Of a stretch of DNA of 64,000 nt, positions 45,147 through 52,868 are shown in pieces; within the stretch, counting starts at the first letter, position 1, and every line of letters begins with the position of its first letter. The notes below the pieces were generated by a model. The model did not search any database. It was not told the origin of the DNA and saw only the letters and a list, made by a program, of their open reading frames with translations. The position numbers were made by a program, and so were the translations under genes. Where the stretch lies: positions 1-64,000 of the forward strand of contig NZ_BNJJ01000012.1 of assembly GCF_016587435.1 (NCBI RefSeq). Reading direction: 5' to 3'. The DNA is from Dictyobacter formicarum. GTDB lineage: Bacteria; Chloroflexota; Ktedonobacteria; Ktedonobacterales; Ktedonobacteraceae.

Positions 45147-45477
45147 ACCTTGCTGCTGTTTCCAGACCCTTTCATTGAAAACATTTTTCCTTTCTTTTAT
45201 ATATTGATATGTTTTTCTCCACTGTATGTATATATCACGCCCGCCCAAAAGTCACAACAATAAGCGCTGCCGTAAACTAAAAACAGTGCTTTTGGGTACC
45301 TTATACAGGACAGAAACAAAAGAAACCCGGGCAACCTTTACTGATATAATTCATAGCTTCTGGGAAATAACGCTGGCCACATCTCTCAGGCAATAAGATA
45401 CCAGTCCCATTGAAGGTGCTTGATCATCCAGAATGTGGTAAGCTAGTAAAAAAAGAAGAACATTAAATATATCAATG

Positions 45478-45497
45478 GGACGTCCGACTAGACGTCC
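45478..45497. promoter_or_regulatory. Candidate operator before the ThDP enzyme gene
   Basis: GGACGTC (45478-45484) and GACGTCC (45491-45497) are perfect inverted repeats around CGACTA, 56 bases before the GTG start. The position suits a repressor or activator site. Confidence 0.45.
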
Positions 45498-45553
45498 TAT
45501 CACTGTGTTTAAACATATGATTGTTATTTTTTAATAATTGAGGAGTCTCTCGC

Positions 45554-47224
45554 GTGACCAATAGGCAGCATCTCACTGGCGCTCAAGCAGTCATCGCAGC
45601 ATTACGCGCAAATAACGTGGATACCATTTTTGGTATTCCAGGTGTTCATACATTACCAATCTATGACGCAATCTACAATGAGCCAGGAATACGTCACATT
45701 CTGGCACGCCACGAGCAAGGTGCTGGCTTTATGGCCGAAGGCTACGCACGAGCTACAGGACGTCCCGGCGTGGTCTGTACCATCACCGGACCCGGTGTCA
45801 CCAACATCACAACACCGGCGGCCAGTGCCTATGCCGATTCTATTCCATTATTAATTATCAGTAGCTCCCAATCGCGTGCGACACAGGGTCATGCGCGCGG
45901 AGAACTACATGAGATTAAAGACCAGCTAGGCTTGATGGAGTCTCTGGTAGGCTGGACACGCTCCGTCAATTATGTAGAAGAGATTTCGGAAGCGCTGCAC
46001 GATGCATTCCGCGTCATGCAGCAAGGGCGACCACGTGGCGCTTATATTCAGATTCCGTGCGATCTGCTCAACCAGGAAGCGGATGTAGATATTACTATCC
46101 CTGGTCCCTTTGAGCGTCCTCTCCCTTCTATTGAATCGCTGGCAGCGGCGGTAGAAATCCTACGCGAAGCTGAGCGTCCTTTCATAGTGGCGGGCGCCGG
46201 AGTCACGACGGCCAACGCCAACCAACAATTATTGCAACTGGCCGAGCTTCTGCAAGCGCCAGTTCTGCTCGGTAGTAAGAGCCATGATGTACTACCCACC
46301 AACCATCCATTAGTGCTGGCAACCAATGACAATCTGCCCCTGGATTTAGATGCCTTTATCGCGACACGCGATGCAGTACTGGTCGTGGGCAGCAAACTGG
46401 GCGCGGAAAGAACCGCCGATAGGCGCCTACCTCTGCCAGAGCGCATGATCCATATTGATATCGATCCAACAGAAATCGGGCACAATTACCGCACCCAGGT
46501 CGGCATTGTCTCTGACGCCAAAGTAGCTTTGGATGCGCTCTACAAGTTTTTAAAAGAGTATCCCCACGAACGTACGGCGCCTTATGGCGCCCTGGATGAT
46601 CTGCGCGAGGCCCTCTACCTGCATACGGTAGCTTTTCAGGGCGAGAATTTCACCATGCTAGAAGGCGTACAGAGTGCGCTGGCGCAATTGCCAGCGGATA
46701 CCATGGTTGTCGCGGACATGACCATGCTGGGCTATGCCGCGGCTCAGCATCTGACCGTGCGCCAGCCGCGTACTTTTATTCATCCAGCCGAGCTCTGCAC
46801 CATTGGCAGTGGTTTACCGCTGGCCATTGGTGCCCAGGTAGCGCTGCCGGGACGCGCAGTAATCGCCTTATGTGGAGATGGCGGTTTCCTCTTAAATAGC
46901 AGCGAACTGGCCACCGCAGCTCAGGAGAAGCTACCGGTCATAGTGGTAATTTTCAATGACGCAACCTTTACCAGGGTGAAAACCGATCAGCAGCGCAACT
47001 ATAGCGGCCATTATATCGCCACCGATCTGCTGGCCCCTGACTATGTAGCCCTGGCACGAGCCTTCCATGCCGAGGCCGTGCGCGTCACCACGCCAGAAGA
47101 ACTGAGCCAGGCGATTCAAAGCGCCACCCGGCACGCCGGGCCGACTGTGATCGAGGCTCCTCTCCTGCCACGTCAATGGCATAACAAACGCTCGGTCGAA
47201 CAGTCCGTGACGACACTGGCATAG
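45554..47224 (+). CDS. ThDP-dependent enzyme, acetolactate-synthase-like
   Basis: A 556-residue thiamine-diphosphate enzyme of the acetolactate synthase/benzoylformate decarboxylase group. The catalytic Glu54 lies in ARHEQGAGFMAEGYARATG, the central domain carries VVGSKLGAERTADRRLP, and the cofactor motif GDGGFLLNSSELATAAQE...NDATF is present. The substrate is unclear; no small regulatory subunit follows, so valine/isoleucine synthesis is unlikely. A convergent UxaA-like dehydratase and LarA-like protein suggest 2-keto acid chemistry. The GTG start follows GAGGAG. Confidence 0.87.
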   Translation: MTNRQHLTGAQAVIAALRANNVDTIFGIPGVHTLPIYDAIYNEPGIRHILARHEQGAGFMAEGYARATGRPGVVCTITGPGVTNITTPAASAYADSIPLLIISSSQSRATQGHARGELHEIKDQLGLMESLVGWTRSVNYVEEISEALHDAFRVMQQGRPRGAYIQIPCDLLNQEADVDITIPGPFERPLPSIESLAAAVEILREAERPFIVAGAGVTTANANQQLLQLAELLQAPVLLGSKSHDVLPTNHPLVLATNDNLPLDLDAFIATRDAVLVVGSKLGAERTADRRLPLPERMIHIDIDPTEIGHNYRTQVGIVSDAKVALDALYKFLKEYPHERTAPYGALDDLREALYLHTVAFQGENFTMLEGVQSALAQLPADTMVVADMTMLGYAAAQHLTVRQPRTFIHPAELCTIGSGLPLAIGAQVALPGRAVIALCGDGGFLLNSSELATAAQEKLPVIVVIFNDATFTRVKTDQQRNYSGHYIATDLLAPDYVALARAFHAEAVRVTTPEELSQAIQSATRHAGPTVIEAPLLPRQWHNKRSVEQSVTTLA

Positions 47225-47233
47225 CAAAAAAAC

Positions 47234-47298
47234 GTTTTATATGGTGGTGGTGCGTCGGTCGCGCTGAGCGCGACCGACGCACCACCACCATATAAAAC
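47234..47298. repeat. Long palindrome, copy J (31-bp arms)
   Basis: Perfect 31-bp arms (47234-47264 and 47268-47298) with loop TGA; the apex is GCGC-TGA-GCGC. It starts nine bases after a stop codon between convergent genes. Hairpin 1 and hairpin 3 modules are not evident. It is the longest stem in the window. Confidence 0.85.
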
Positions 47299-47338
47299 AA
47301 GGTGCGGCATGAGAGTCTGGCACACTGCCAGATAAACG

Positions 47339-48964
47339 CTACATGGTAGCTCCCAGAATCCAGGGCGCGAACTCCTCTTCGCCCAGTCCCTGAGCTTCAC
47401 TCTTGCTCTGCTTACCACTGGCCACCGCAATCACTTCATCGAGAATCCGCTGCCCGACTTCTTGAAGGCTGACACCATCAAGAACGACGCCCGCATCGAT
47501 ATCTATATCATCTGGCATATTTTCGTACAGAGCAGTATTGGAGGAAACTTTAATCGATGGCGCTGGCTTAAAGCCAAACATCGAACCACGGCCAGTGGTG
47601 AAAACAATCATGTTACAGCCGCCAGCTACCTGGCCGGTAGCCGAAACAGGATCGTACCCGGGAGTGTCCATGACGACTAGGCCACGCTCAGTGATAGGTT
47701 GTGCATAGGTATAGACCGCATTAAGAGGTGTAGTGCCACCTTTGGCGATTGCTCCTAGCGACTTCTCATAAATGGTGGTCAAGCCGCCCAATTTGTTGCC
47801 AGGTGATGGATTATTGTTCATTTCCATGTCGTTGATGGCCGTATAATGTTCCCACCAGCGCAGACGCTCCACAAAGCCCTCTCCAACCTCACGGCTGCGA
47901 GCACGCCGCAAGAGAATATGCTCAGCCCCATAAATCTCAGGTGTCTCGCTCAACACCGCGGTCCCACCCTGGCGCACCAGCTCATCAACGCAGAAGCCCA
48001 GGCCCGGATTAGAGGTGATGCCACTCCAGCCATCGCTCCCACCGCACTGCAGCGCTAGCTTCAACTCGGAGATGGGAACTTCTTCGCGCTGGACGGCGTT
48101 TACCCGCGGTAACAGCCCTTCGATGATACGCGCTCCCTCCGCTATCGTGTGCGCGACACCATGGTTCTCCTGCAAGGTTAAAAAGTGGGGCTGTTTCCAC
48201 TGTTGCGCATCATCAAGCCGCATGGCCTGAATCATATCCTGCAATTGATTGCTCTCGCAGCCCAGGCCGACCAGCAGATACGCGCCAACATTGGGATGCA
48301 GGGCCATGCCAGCCAGTACGCGCTGCAACTGCTCAACTGCAGCACTGCCCGTACGCATACCACAGCCGCTCTTATGCGTCAAACCAATTACACCATCGAT
48401 ATTGGGATAGGCCCGCATTATCTCAGGTCCAAAACGCCGCTGAATGGCACGCACGGTGGAAGCCGAACAATTTACTGAGCTGATGATCGCCACATAGTTG
48501 CGCGTCCCGACGCGACCATCTGGACGTCGATAGCCCATAAACGTACGACGTTGCGCATCTGGTACGTATTCAACTGGATGGACATCTACCCCATATTGAT
48601 AATCTTGCTTCAATTCGCCAACCGAAAGATTGTGGCTATGCACATGCTCGCCCGCTTGAATAGCCTGGGTAGCAAAACCAATCACAGATCCATAGCGTCG
48701 CACCGGCTGGCCCTCAGCCATCGCATGGAGCGCCACTTTATGGCCAGAGAGCACCCGCTGTACAACCTCTACCTGCGTCTCCGGCTCACCCGGCAAGCGC
48801 AAAACAACGCCACGACTCAGCGGGACACGTGCAATGGCCACATCGTCTTGCGGATGAAGTAAAATAGCGACCTCATTCAGCTCAATCGGCTTTCCGCGCG
48901 CCACCACGCCCGCCTGAATAGTATGCAATTGTGTAGATGGAGTTGATACTTCTCGCGTATCCAT
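47339..48964 (-). CDS. Altronate/galactarate dehydratase family (UxaA/GarD)
   Basis: A 541-residue sugar-acid dehydratase with an N-terminal SAF-like domain (about 1-115, LNEVAILLHPQDDVAIARVPLSRG) and the large GD_AH domain (MGYRRPDGRVGTRNYVAIISSVNCSAS, HKSGCGMRTGSAAVEQL, GLGCESNQLQDMI, ALQCGGSDGWSGITSNPGLG). Conserved cysteines fit iron binding. Full-length fused UxaA/GarD architecture. Which aldarate or aldonate it acts on cannot be told from sequence. It lies downstream of the LarA-like gene on the same strand (88-base gap), likely one operon. Confidence 0.9.
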   Translation of the reverse strand: MDTREVSTPSTQLHTIQAGVVARGKPIELNEVAILLHPQDDVAIARVPLSRGVVLRLPGEPETQVEVVQRVLSGHKVALHAMAEGQPVRRYGSVIGFATQAIQAGEHVHSHNLSVGELKQDYQYGVDVHPVEYVPDAQRRTFMGYRRPDGRVGTRNYVAIISSVNCSASTVRAIQRRFGPEIMRAYPNIDGVIGLTHKSGCGMRTGSAAVEQLQRVLAGMALHPNVGAYLLVGLGCESNQLQDMIQAMRLDDAQQWKQPHFLTLQENHGVAHTIAEGARIIEGLLPRVNAVQREEVPISELKLALQCGGSDGWSGITSNPGLGFCVDELVRQGGTAVLSETPEIYGAEHILLRRARSREVGEGFVERLRWWEHYTAINDMEMNNNPSPGNKLGGLTTIYEKSLGAIAKGGTTPLNAVYTYAQPITERGLVVMDTPGYDPVSATGQVAGGCNMIVFTTGRGSMFGFKPAPSIKVSSNTALYENMPDDIDIDAGVVLDGVSLQEVGQRILDEVIAVASGKQSKSEAQGLGEEEFAPWILGATM

Positions 48965-49052
48965 AGAGCACCATTCTCTTTCTGTTTTTATACTCTATAT
49001 TCATACAAGGCAAAACTTCAATAAAAAAATCTAAATTACGGTCTCCCTACAG

Positions 49053-50378
49053 TCAGGCATGAGAACGCAAAATATGCTCAAAAGGTGTCAGGGCATTATC
49101 ATCTGTCAGGTAAAAAGGCTCGGCAGTTCCCAGCAACTCAATATCACAGTCAGGCCGCAGATATTCCAGACTGGCAGGACTGGCGAGCAGATATTCCAGG
49201 CTCAAAGTATTTTTGATGCGCGCCAGGCGTACCTGCGTAAGATCCGGCCGTCCACAACTGCGTATAGCTGCCGCGACAGCCTCACGCTCAGTTTCCAGGA
49301 TCAATGGCAACTTGGCAGAGTTTAAAGCGATCACACCAGCCGTAAGGCTATTGATATAAAGGGACTGACTATCCAATTGTTCATACAGTTGGGCGGTAGT
49401 GAAATCAGCCAGGCCCAATCCGATCGCATTACCATGTGAAGCCTCGGTCAGGCGCAACACAGCAATCGCGGTCGCCTCCACCGCCGTTTGCTTCTGTGGT
49501 CCCGAGCGTATACGCCCAATAATATTGGGATCCATGCCAGCCCCGCTGATGTTTTTTCCCAACTCATCCACTACCAGCACATCTAGATCATCCCACGGCA
49601 AGCGCGGCATCAAGGCACGCGCCCAGTCAGAAAGCAAACGTTCGGGCTCAGTACCAATACCATCAGGCGGCACACACACCACTTCAGCCACCTCATCATA
49701 TGCATTCTCAACAATCGCCAGCCCACATAAAATAGCAGCATGAGCCACCGAAAACTTTGCCACCTCAGGAATCTGAACCCGTAAGCCATCCAGTCCCCAG
49801 GAATGAAGCGTCAGTGCTCCCTTATGCTTACCCAGACCAATCGCCAGCATCTTGGACAGGCCGCTCTCAACGGGAGCTGAAAAGTCTGTATGCGGTTTGA
49901 TGCGATTGAGCACGATGATGCCATCCGCAGCATTGGCAACGCGATCTATATAGACGGGCAAGCCATTGGGCAGAGTACCCAGCAGATCAACTTCCAGCGA
50001 AGAGATAATGGGCACGCCGCAATACTCCTCGGTCACTCCCAGACTCTCCACGACCGTGCGCTGGCCTTCAGGAGTTGCTCCGCCGTGACTGCCCATGGCA
50101 GGCACAATAAAGGGCTCGGCGCCATAGTGCTTCAAAGTGGAGGCCACGGTACGCACAATCAACGCCAGATGCGCAATGCCCCGGCTACCTACCGAGATAG
50201 CGATACGCGCTCCCGGCCTGATCTGCTCCCTCAAAGTCTGGGACTCAATAGCCTTTACGACCGAGTCAGCTATGTCATCAAGGCGAGGGCGCTGGAAACG
50301 CTGACGCAACAACTGCAGCGGTGGTAAAGGAACAGAAGAAAATAAATGATAGGTATCTCGATATGGGCCAAAAGCCAT
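49053..50378 (-). CDS. LarA/DUF2088-family protein
   Basis: About 441 residues from the Met before AFGPYRDTYHLF, where GGAGG lies seven bases upstream; the frame is open further up. It matches the lactate-racemase (LarA) fold: ARIAISVGSRGIAHLALIV, VPAMGSHGGATPEGQ, RIKPHTDFSAPVESGLSKMLAIGLGKHKG. LarA proper uses a nickel-pincer cofactor; whether this paralogue does is not known, since many members with other roles exist. Co-orientation with the UxaA/GarD gene suggests a role in sugar-acid conversion. Confidence 0.82.
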   Translation of the reverse strand: MAFGPYRDTYHLFSSVPLPPLQLLRQRFQRPRLDDIADSVVKAIESQTLREQIRPGARIAISVGSRGIAHLALIVRTVASTLKHYGAEPFIVPAMGSHGGATPEGQRTVVESLGVTEEYCGVPIISSLEVDLLGTLPNGLPVYIDRVANAADGIIVLNRIKPHTDFSAPVESGLSKMLAIGLGKHKGALTLHSWGLDGLRVQIPEVAKFSVAHAAILCGLAIVENAYDEVAEVVCVPPDGIGTEPERLLSDWARALMPRLPWDDLDVLVVDELGKNISGAGMDPNIIGRIRSGPQKQTAVEATAIAVLRLTEASHGNAIGLGLADFTTAQLYEQLDSQSLYINSLTAGVIALNSAKLPLILETEREAVAAAIRSCGRPDLTQVRLARIKNTLSLEYLLASPASLEYLRPDCDIELLGTAEPFYLTDDNALTPFEHILRSHA

Positions 50379-50523
50379 ATGAAAACCTCCGACGGTGGGT
50401 GCTAACATCGCCACACAGCGATGTGGAAAAGCAAGAGAAGAAGCGCTACATTTTTTCATCGCTTTATGCAATCATACCATATTAGTGCTAAAACACTCTT
50501 TTATTTCCAGCTTATTGTCACCT

Positions 50524-50659
50524 TTAGAGTGTGTCTGAAAGACATACGTTTCGCGCCTTCGGCTCCTGACGCTACGCGCTTACAGCGCTCAAATGGTTTT
50601 TTATACGTTGGTGTAGCCATTCGCGCAAAGCGCGAATGGCTACACCAACGTATAAAAAA
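50524..50659 (-). repeat. Composite palindromic element, copy K (reverse orientation)
   Basis: Hairpin 2 has 30-bp perfect arms (50597-50626 and 50630-50659) with loop AAA. Reading the minus strand, hairpin 3 follows as GCGCT-GTA-AGCGC (50576-50588) with GTAGCGTCAGG and AGCCGAAGGCGCG. AGAGTGTGTCTGA (50525-50537) recurs at 58417-58429 and near 35041. It ends 14 bases from the flippase stop codon. Confidence 0.85.
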
Positions 50660-50673
50660 GGCTTCTATTAGCA

Positions 50674-52365
50674 TCAGGTAGCTGGGCGCAAGTTAAATTT
50701 GCCGAACAGGCGGGCAAAGACAAACAGGTCCTCGGGAGAAAAGCGGAGGAGGGTGAGGGCGGAACAGTAGATGATGATGAACAGGATCATAGCTCCGAGA
50801 GTTGCCAGAATACGGAGGCTACCCGTTTCAAATTGAATACAATGGAGGATGAGATAACCGATCAGCGAAGCCAGGCCGCCAGCCAGCAATGGCTTATACA
50901 GTTTCCAGCGAAAGGGCTGCATTTTCAGGTACCAGCCAACCCAGCAAAAGCTCAGTCCATAGGTGATGAGGGAGGAAAAAAAGATGCCCAGGGCCGCTCC
51001 CAGGGCTCCATAGTGCTGTATCAGGATAAATGAGAGTACAATGTTGGCGCCAATGGAGAGTGTGCTATTGACCATAATCAGGCGCGGCGATCCAACCATG
51101 ACAAAGATATATGAAGCTGGCCCCAGGACAGCATAAATCAAAAAACCAATACATACAATAATCAGCACGGTTCCATAGCCAGCATATGCGGCTCCAAATC
51201 CTTCCAGAACTGCTTGTCGGAAGACCAGGAACCAGAGAAAAACAGGCAGGCTCAATGAGACAGACCAGCGCGTAATCGCGGCATACATCTGCATAATGCG
51301 CGTCGGAAGGCCATGGTAGTAGTATTCAGCAATCAAGGGAGTATAGCGAACGGAGAGCGCCGCTAATGGCATGGTGATAAATATAGCCGCCCGTTCCGCT
51401 ACCAGGTAACCAGCCGCCTGACTGGGAATAGCCAGCAATCCAAGCAGCAGCGCATTCACCGTATCCGCCAGGGCATAGACCAGTCCATTAAAAAACATTG
51501 GTAGGGTCAAAGCCAGCCAGCAACGTACCTGATAATGGGCGGCTGGTGTATGCAGGGTATGCCGCTTAACGATGCGTCTCAGCACCAGGTGTCCAACTAC
51601 AACCGAAAAAACATAGCCCACAATGGTTGAGATGCTAAGCCCCTCCATCTTCCAGCCCAGCAGAAAGGCCAGCGACAACATAAGCAGGGTCAGAATCGGC
51701 TGCAATAAGCGCTCAATATACATTTTCCAGAGCACTTCTTTAAAGGCCTGTAAGCCCGCAGCAATCACTGTTTGCAGGGCGATCAAAGGAATAAGCAAGG
51801 TCGCTTCCTGCAGCAACAAAGCACATGATGAGTCGTGGTAAAACAGCAGCGCAATCTGTGGAGCATAGACCCAGAAGAGCAGGCCAAAAAATATCCCCAG
51901 CACCATTGTTATCAGCAGGATAAAGCGGGTCAGGCCCGTCATCAGTCCCGTTTCTCTTTGTAAGCGATAATGGGGAAGAAGCCGTACAAAGACAATATCG
52001 AAGCCTAATTTTGCTACCCAGCCCAGAATATAGGTCAGGCTAAATATTTCACCAAACATGCCGTAGATAGCCGGTGAAACCATGCGAGCCATCAATATGT
52101 TGGCAGCATAACGGACCAGGGTTGATCCAATATAGCCGGCGCTGGCAACCGTGCCCCCACCAACGACCTCACTCATATCTATACAAAGAGCCATCAACTC
52201 TTCCGGCACCAGTGCTGGAACCGGGGATTCCGGATGCTCAGATTGCACACGCTCAGCGACAAACACATTATCTATACGTGCATCGCCACTATGACTGATA
52301 TGCTGAAAGGGCAATTGAGGTTGATCTTGCCGTGCTAATCGCTTGCGTGCACGTATTAGCGACAT
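50674..52365 (-). CDS. Polysaccharide flippase (Wzx/MOP superfamily)
   Basis: A 563-residue membrane protein with a soluble N-terminal stretch (about 75 residues) and about fourteen transmembrane helices in the polysaccharide-export/MATE-like pattern (YAANILMARMVSPAIYGMFGEIFSLTYILGW; a central GLVYALADTVNALLLG). It should flip lipid-linked glycans or lipids across the membrane. GGAGGAG is seven bases before the ATG. No glycosyltransferase cluster adjoins it. Palindromic elements lie on both sides. Confidence 0.88.
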   Translation of the reverse strand: MSLIRARKRLARQDQPQLPFQHISHSGDARIDNVFVAERVQSEHPESPVPALVPEELMALCIDMSEVVGGGTVASAGYIGSTLVRYAANILMARMVSPAIYGMFGEIFSLTYILGWVAKLGFDIVFVRLLPHYRLQRETGLMTGLTRFILLITMVLGIFFGLLFWVYAPQIALLFYHDSSCALLLQEATLLIPLIALQTVIAAGLQAFKEVLWKMYIERLLQPILTLLMLSLAFLLGWKMEGLSISTIVGYVFSVVVGHLVLRRIVKRHTLHTPAAHYQVRCWLALTLPMFFNGLVYALADTVNALLLGLLAIPSQAAGYLVAERAAIFITMPLAALSVRYTPLIAEYYYHGLPTRIMQMYAAITRWSVSLSLPVFLWFLVFRQAVLEGFGAAYAGYGTVLIIVCIGFLIYAVLGPASYIFVMVGSPRLIMVNSTLSIGANIVLSFILIQHYGALGAALGIFFSSLITYGLSFCWVGWYLKMQPFRWKLYKPLLAGGLASLIGYLILHCIQFETGSLRILATLGAMILFIIIYCSALTLLRFSPEDLFVFARLFGKFNLRPAT

Positions 52366-52420
52366 ACATATACTCCTCCGCCAACTCTACCGCATCCAAT
52401 AGTCGCCATAACGGGGGTAA

Positions 52421-52560
52421 GAAAGTGTCAGTTTCCCGGTGCACCAGGAAACTGAGCACCCCCGTACGGGTGGGTGCGTGCGCACCCGAGCCCTTTTTAT
52501 GCAGTGGAGCAAAAGGTGCGCGCTGAGTACCTTTTGCTCCACTGAATGGAAGGTATGTTG
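52421..52560 (+). repeat. Composite palindromic element, copy L
   Basis: A leading hairpin has CAGTTTCC (52429-52436) paired with GGAAACTG (52447-52454) around GGTGCACC, matching the loop of copy F with different arms. Hairpin 1: GGGTGC (52472-52477), loop GTGC, GCACCC (52482-52487), then GAGCCC and five T. Hairpin 2: 16-bp arms (52502-52517 and 52529-52544) with an 11-base loop. TTGAGCACC follows at 52558. The remainder of this 503-base gap holds no gene. Confidence 0.82.
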
Positions 52561-52868
52561 AGCACCTATCATATGTAGGCCATACCACCATAAGCAGGCG
52601 GTCACGATTGGAGTCGGACACGCTCTGAGCAATCACCAATTAAAAACAATATAGCTGCAAAATACAGTATATTTTCATTTTACTGGTGTTGCAAAGGATT
52701 GACAAATCAATACTCTTAAACGAGCATGGAGGTATATCTCATATCGAAGCCACAATTTTAGTGAATAAAACAGTATTATCCAGATCACAGGCAAAGACGG
52801 TTGTCTGGAATCTGGCTAGTAATGAGGGCACTTACATGCATCAAAAGCGGCAGAGTCAGCGATGAGAG

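Noticed and set aside
45554..47224. Calling the ThDP enzyme ilvB
   Set aside because: No regulatory subunit or branched-chain amino acid gene adjoins it, and the context is sugar-acid catabolism, so a specific name is not justified.
861..52560. CRISPR-like interpretation of the recurring palindromes
   Set aside because: Copies are single, kilobases apart, not evenly spaced, without spacers and without cas genes.
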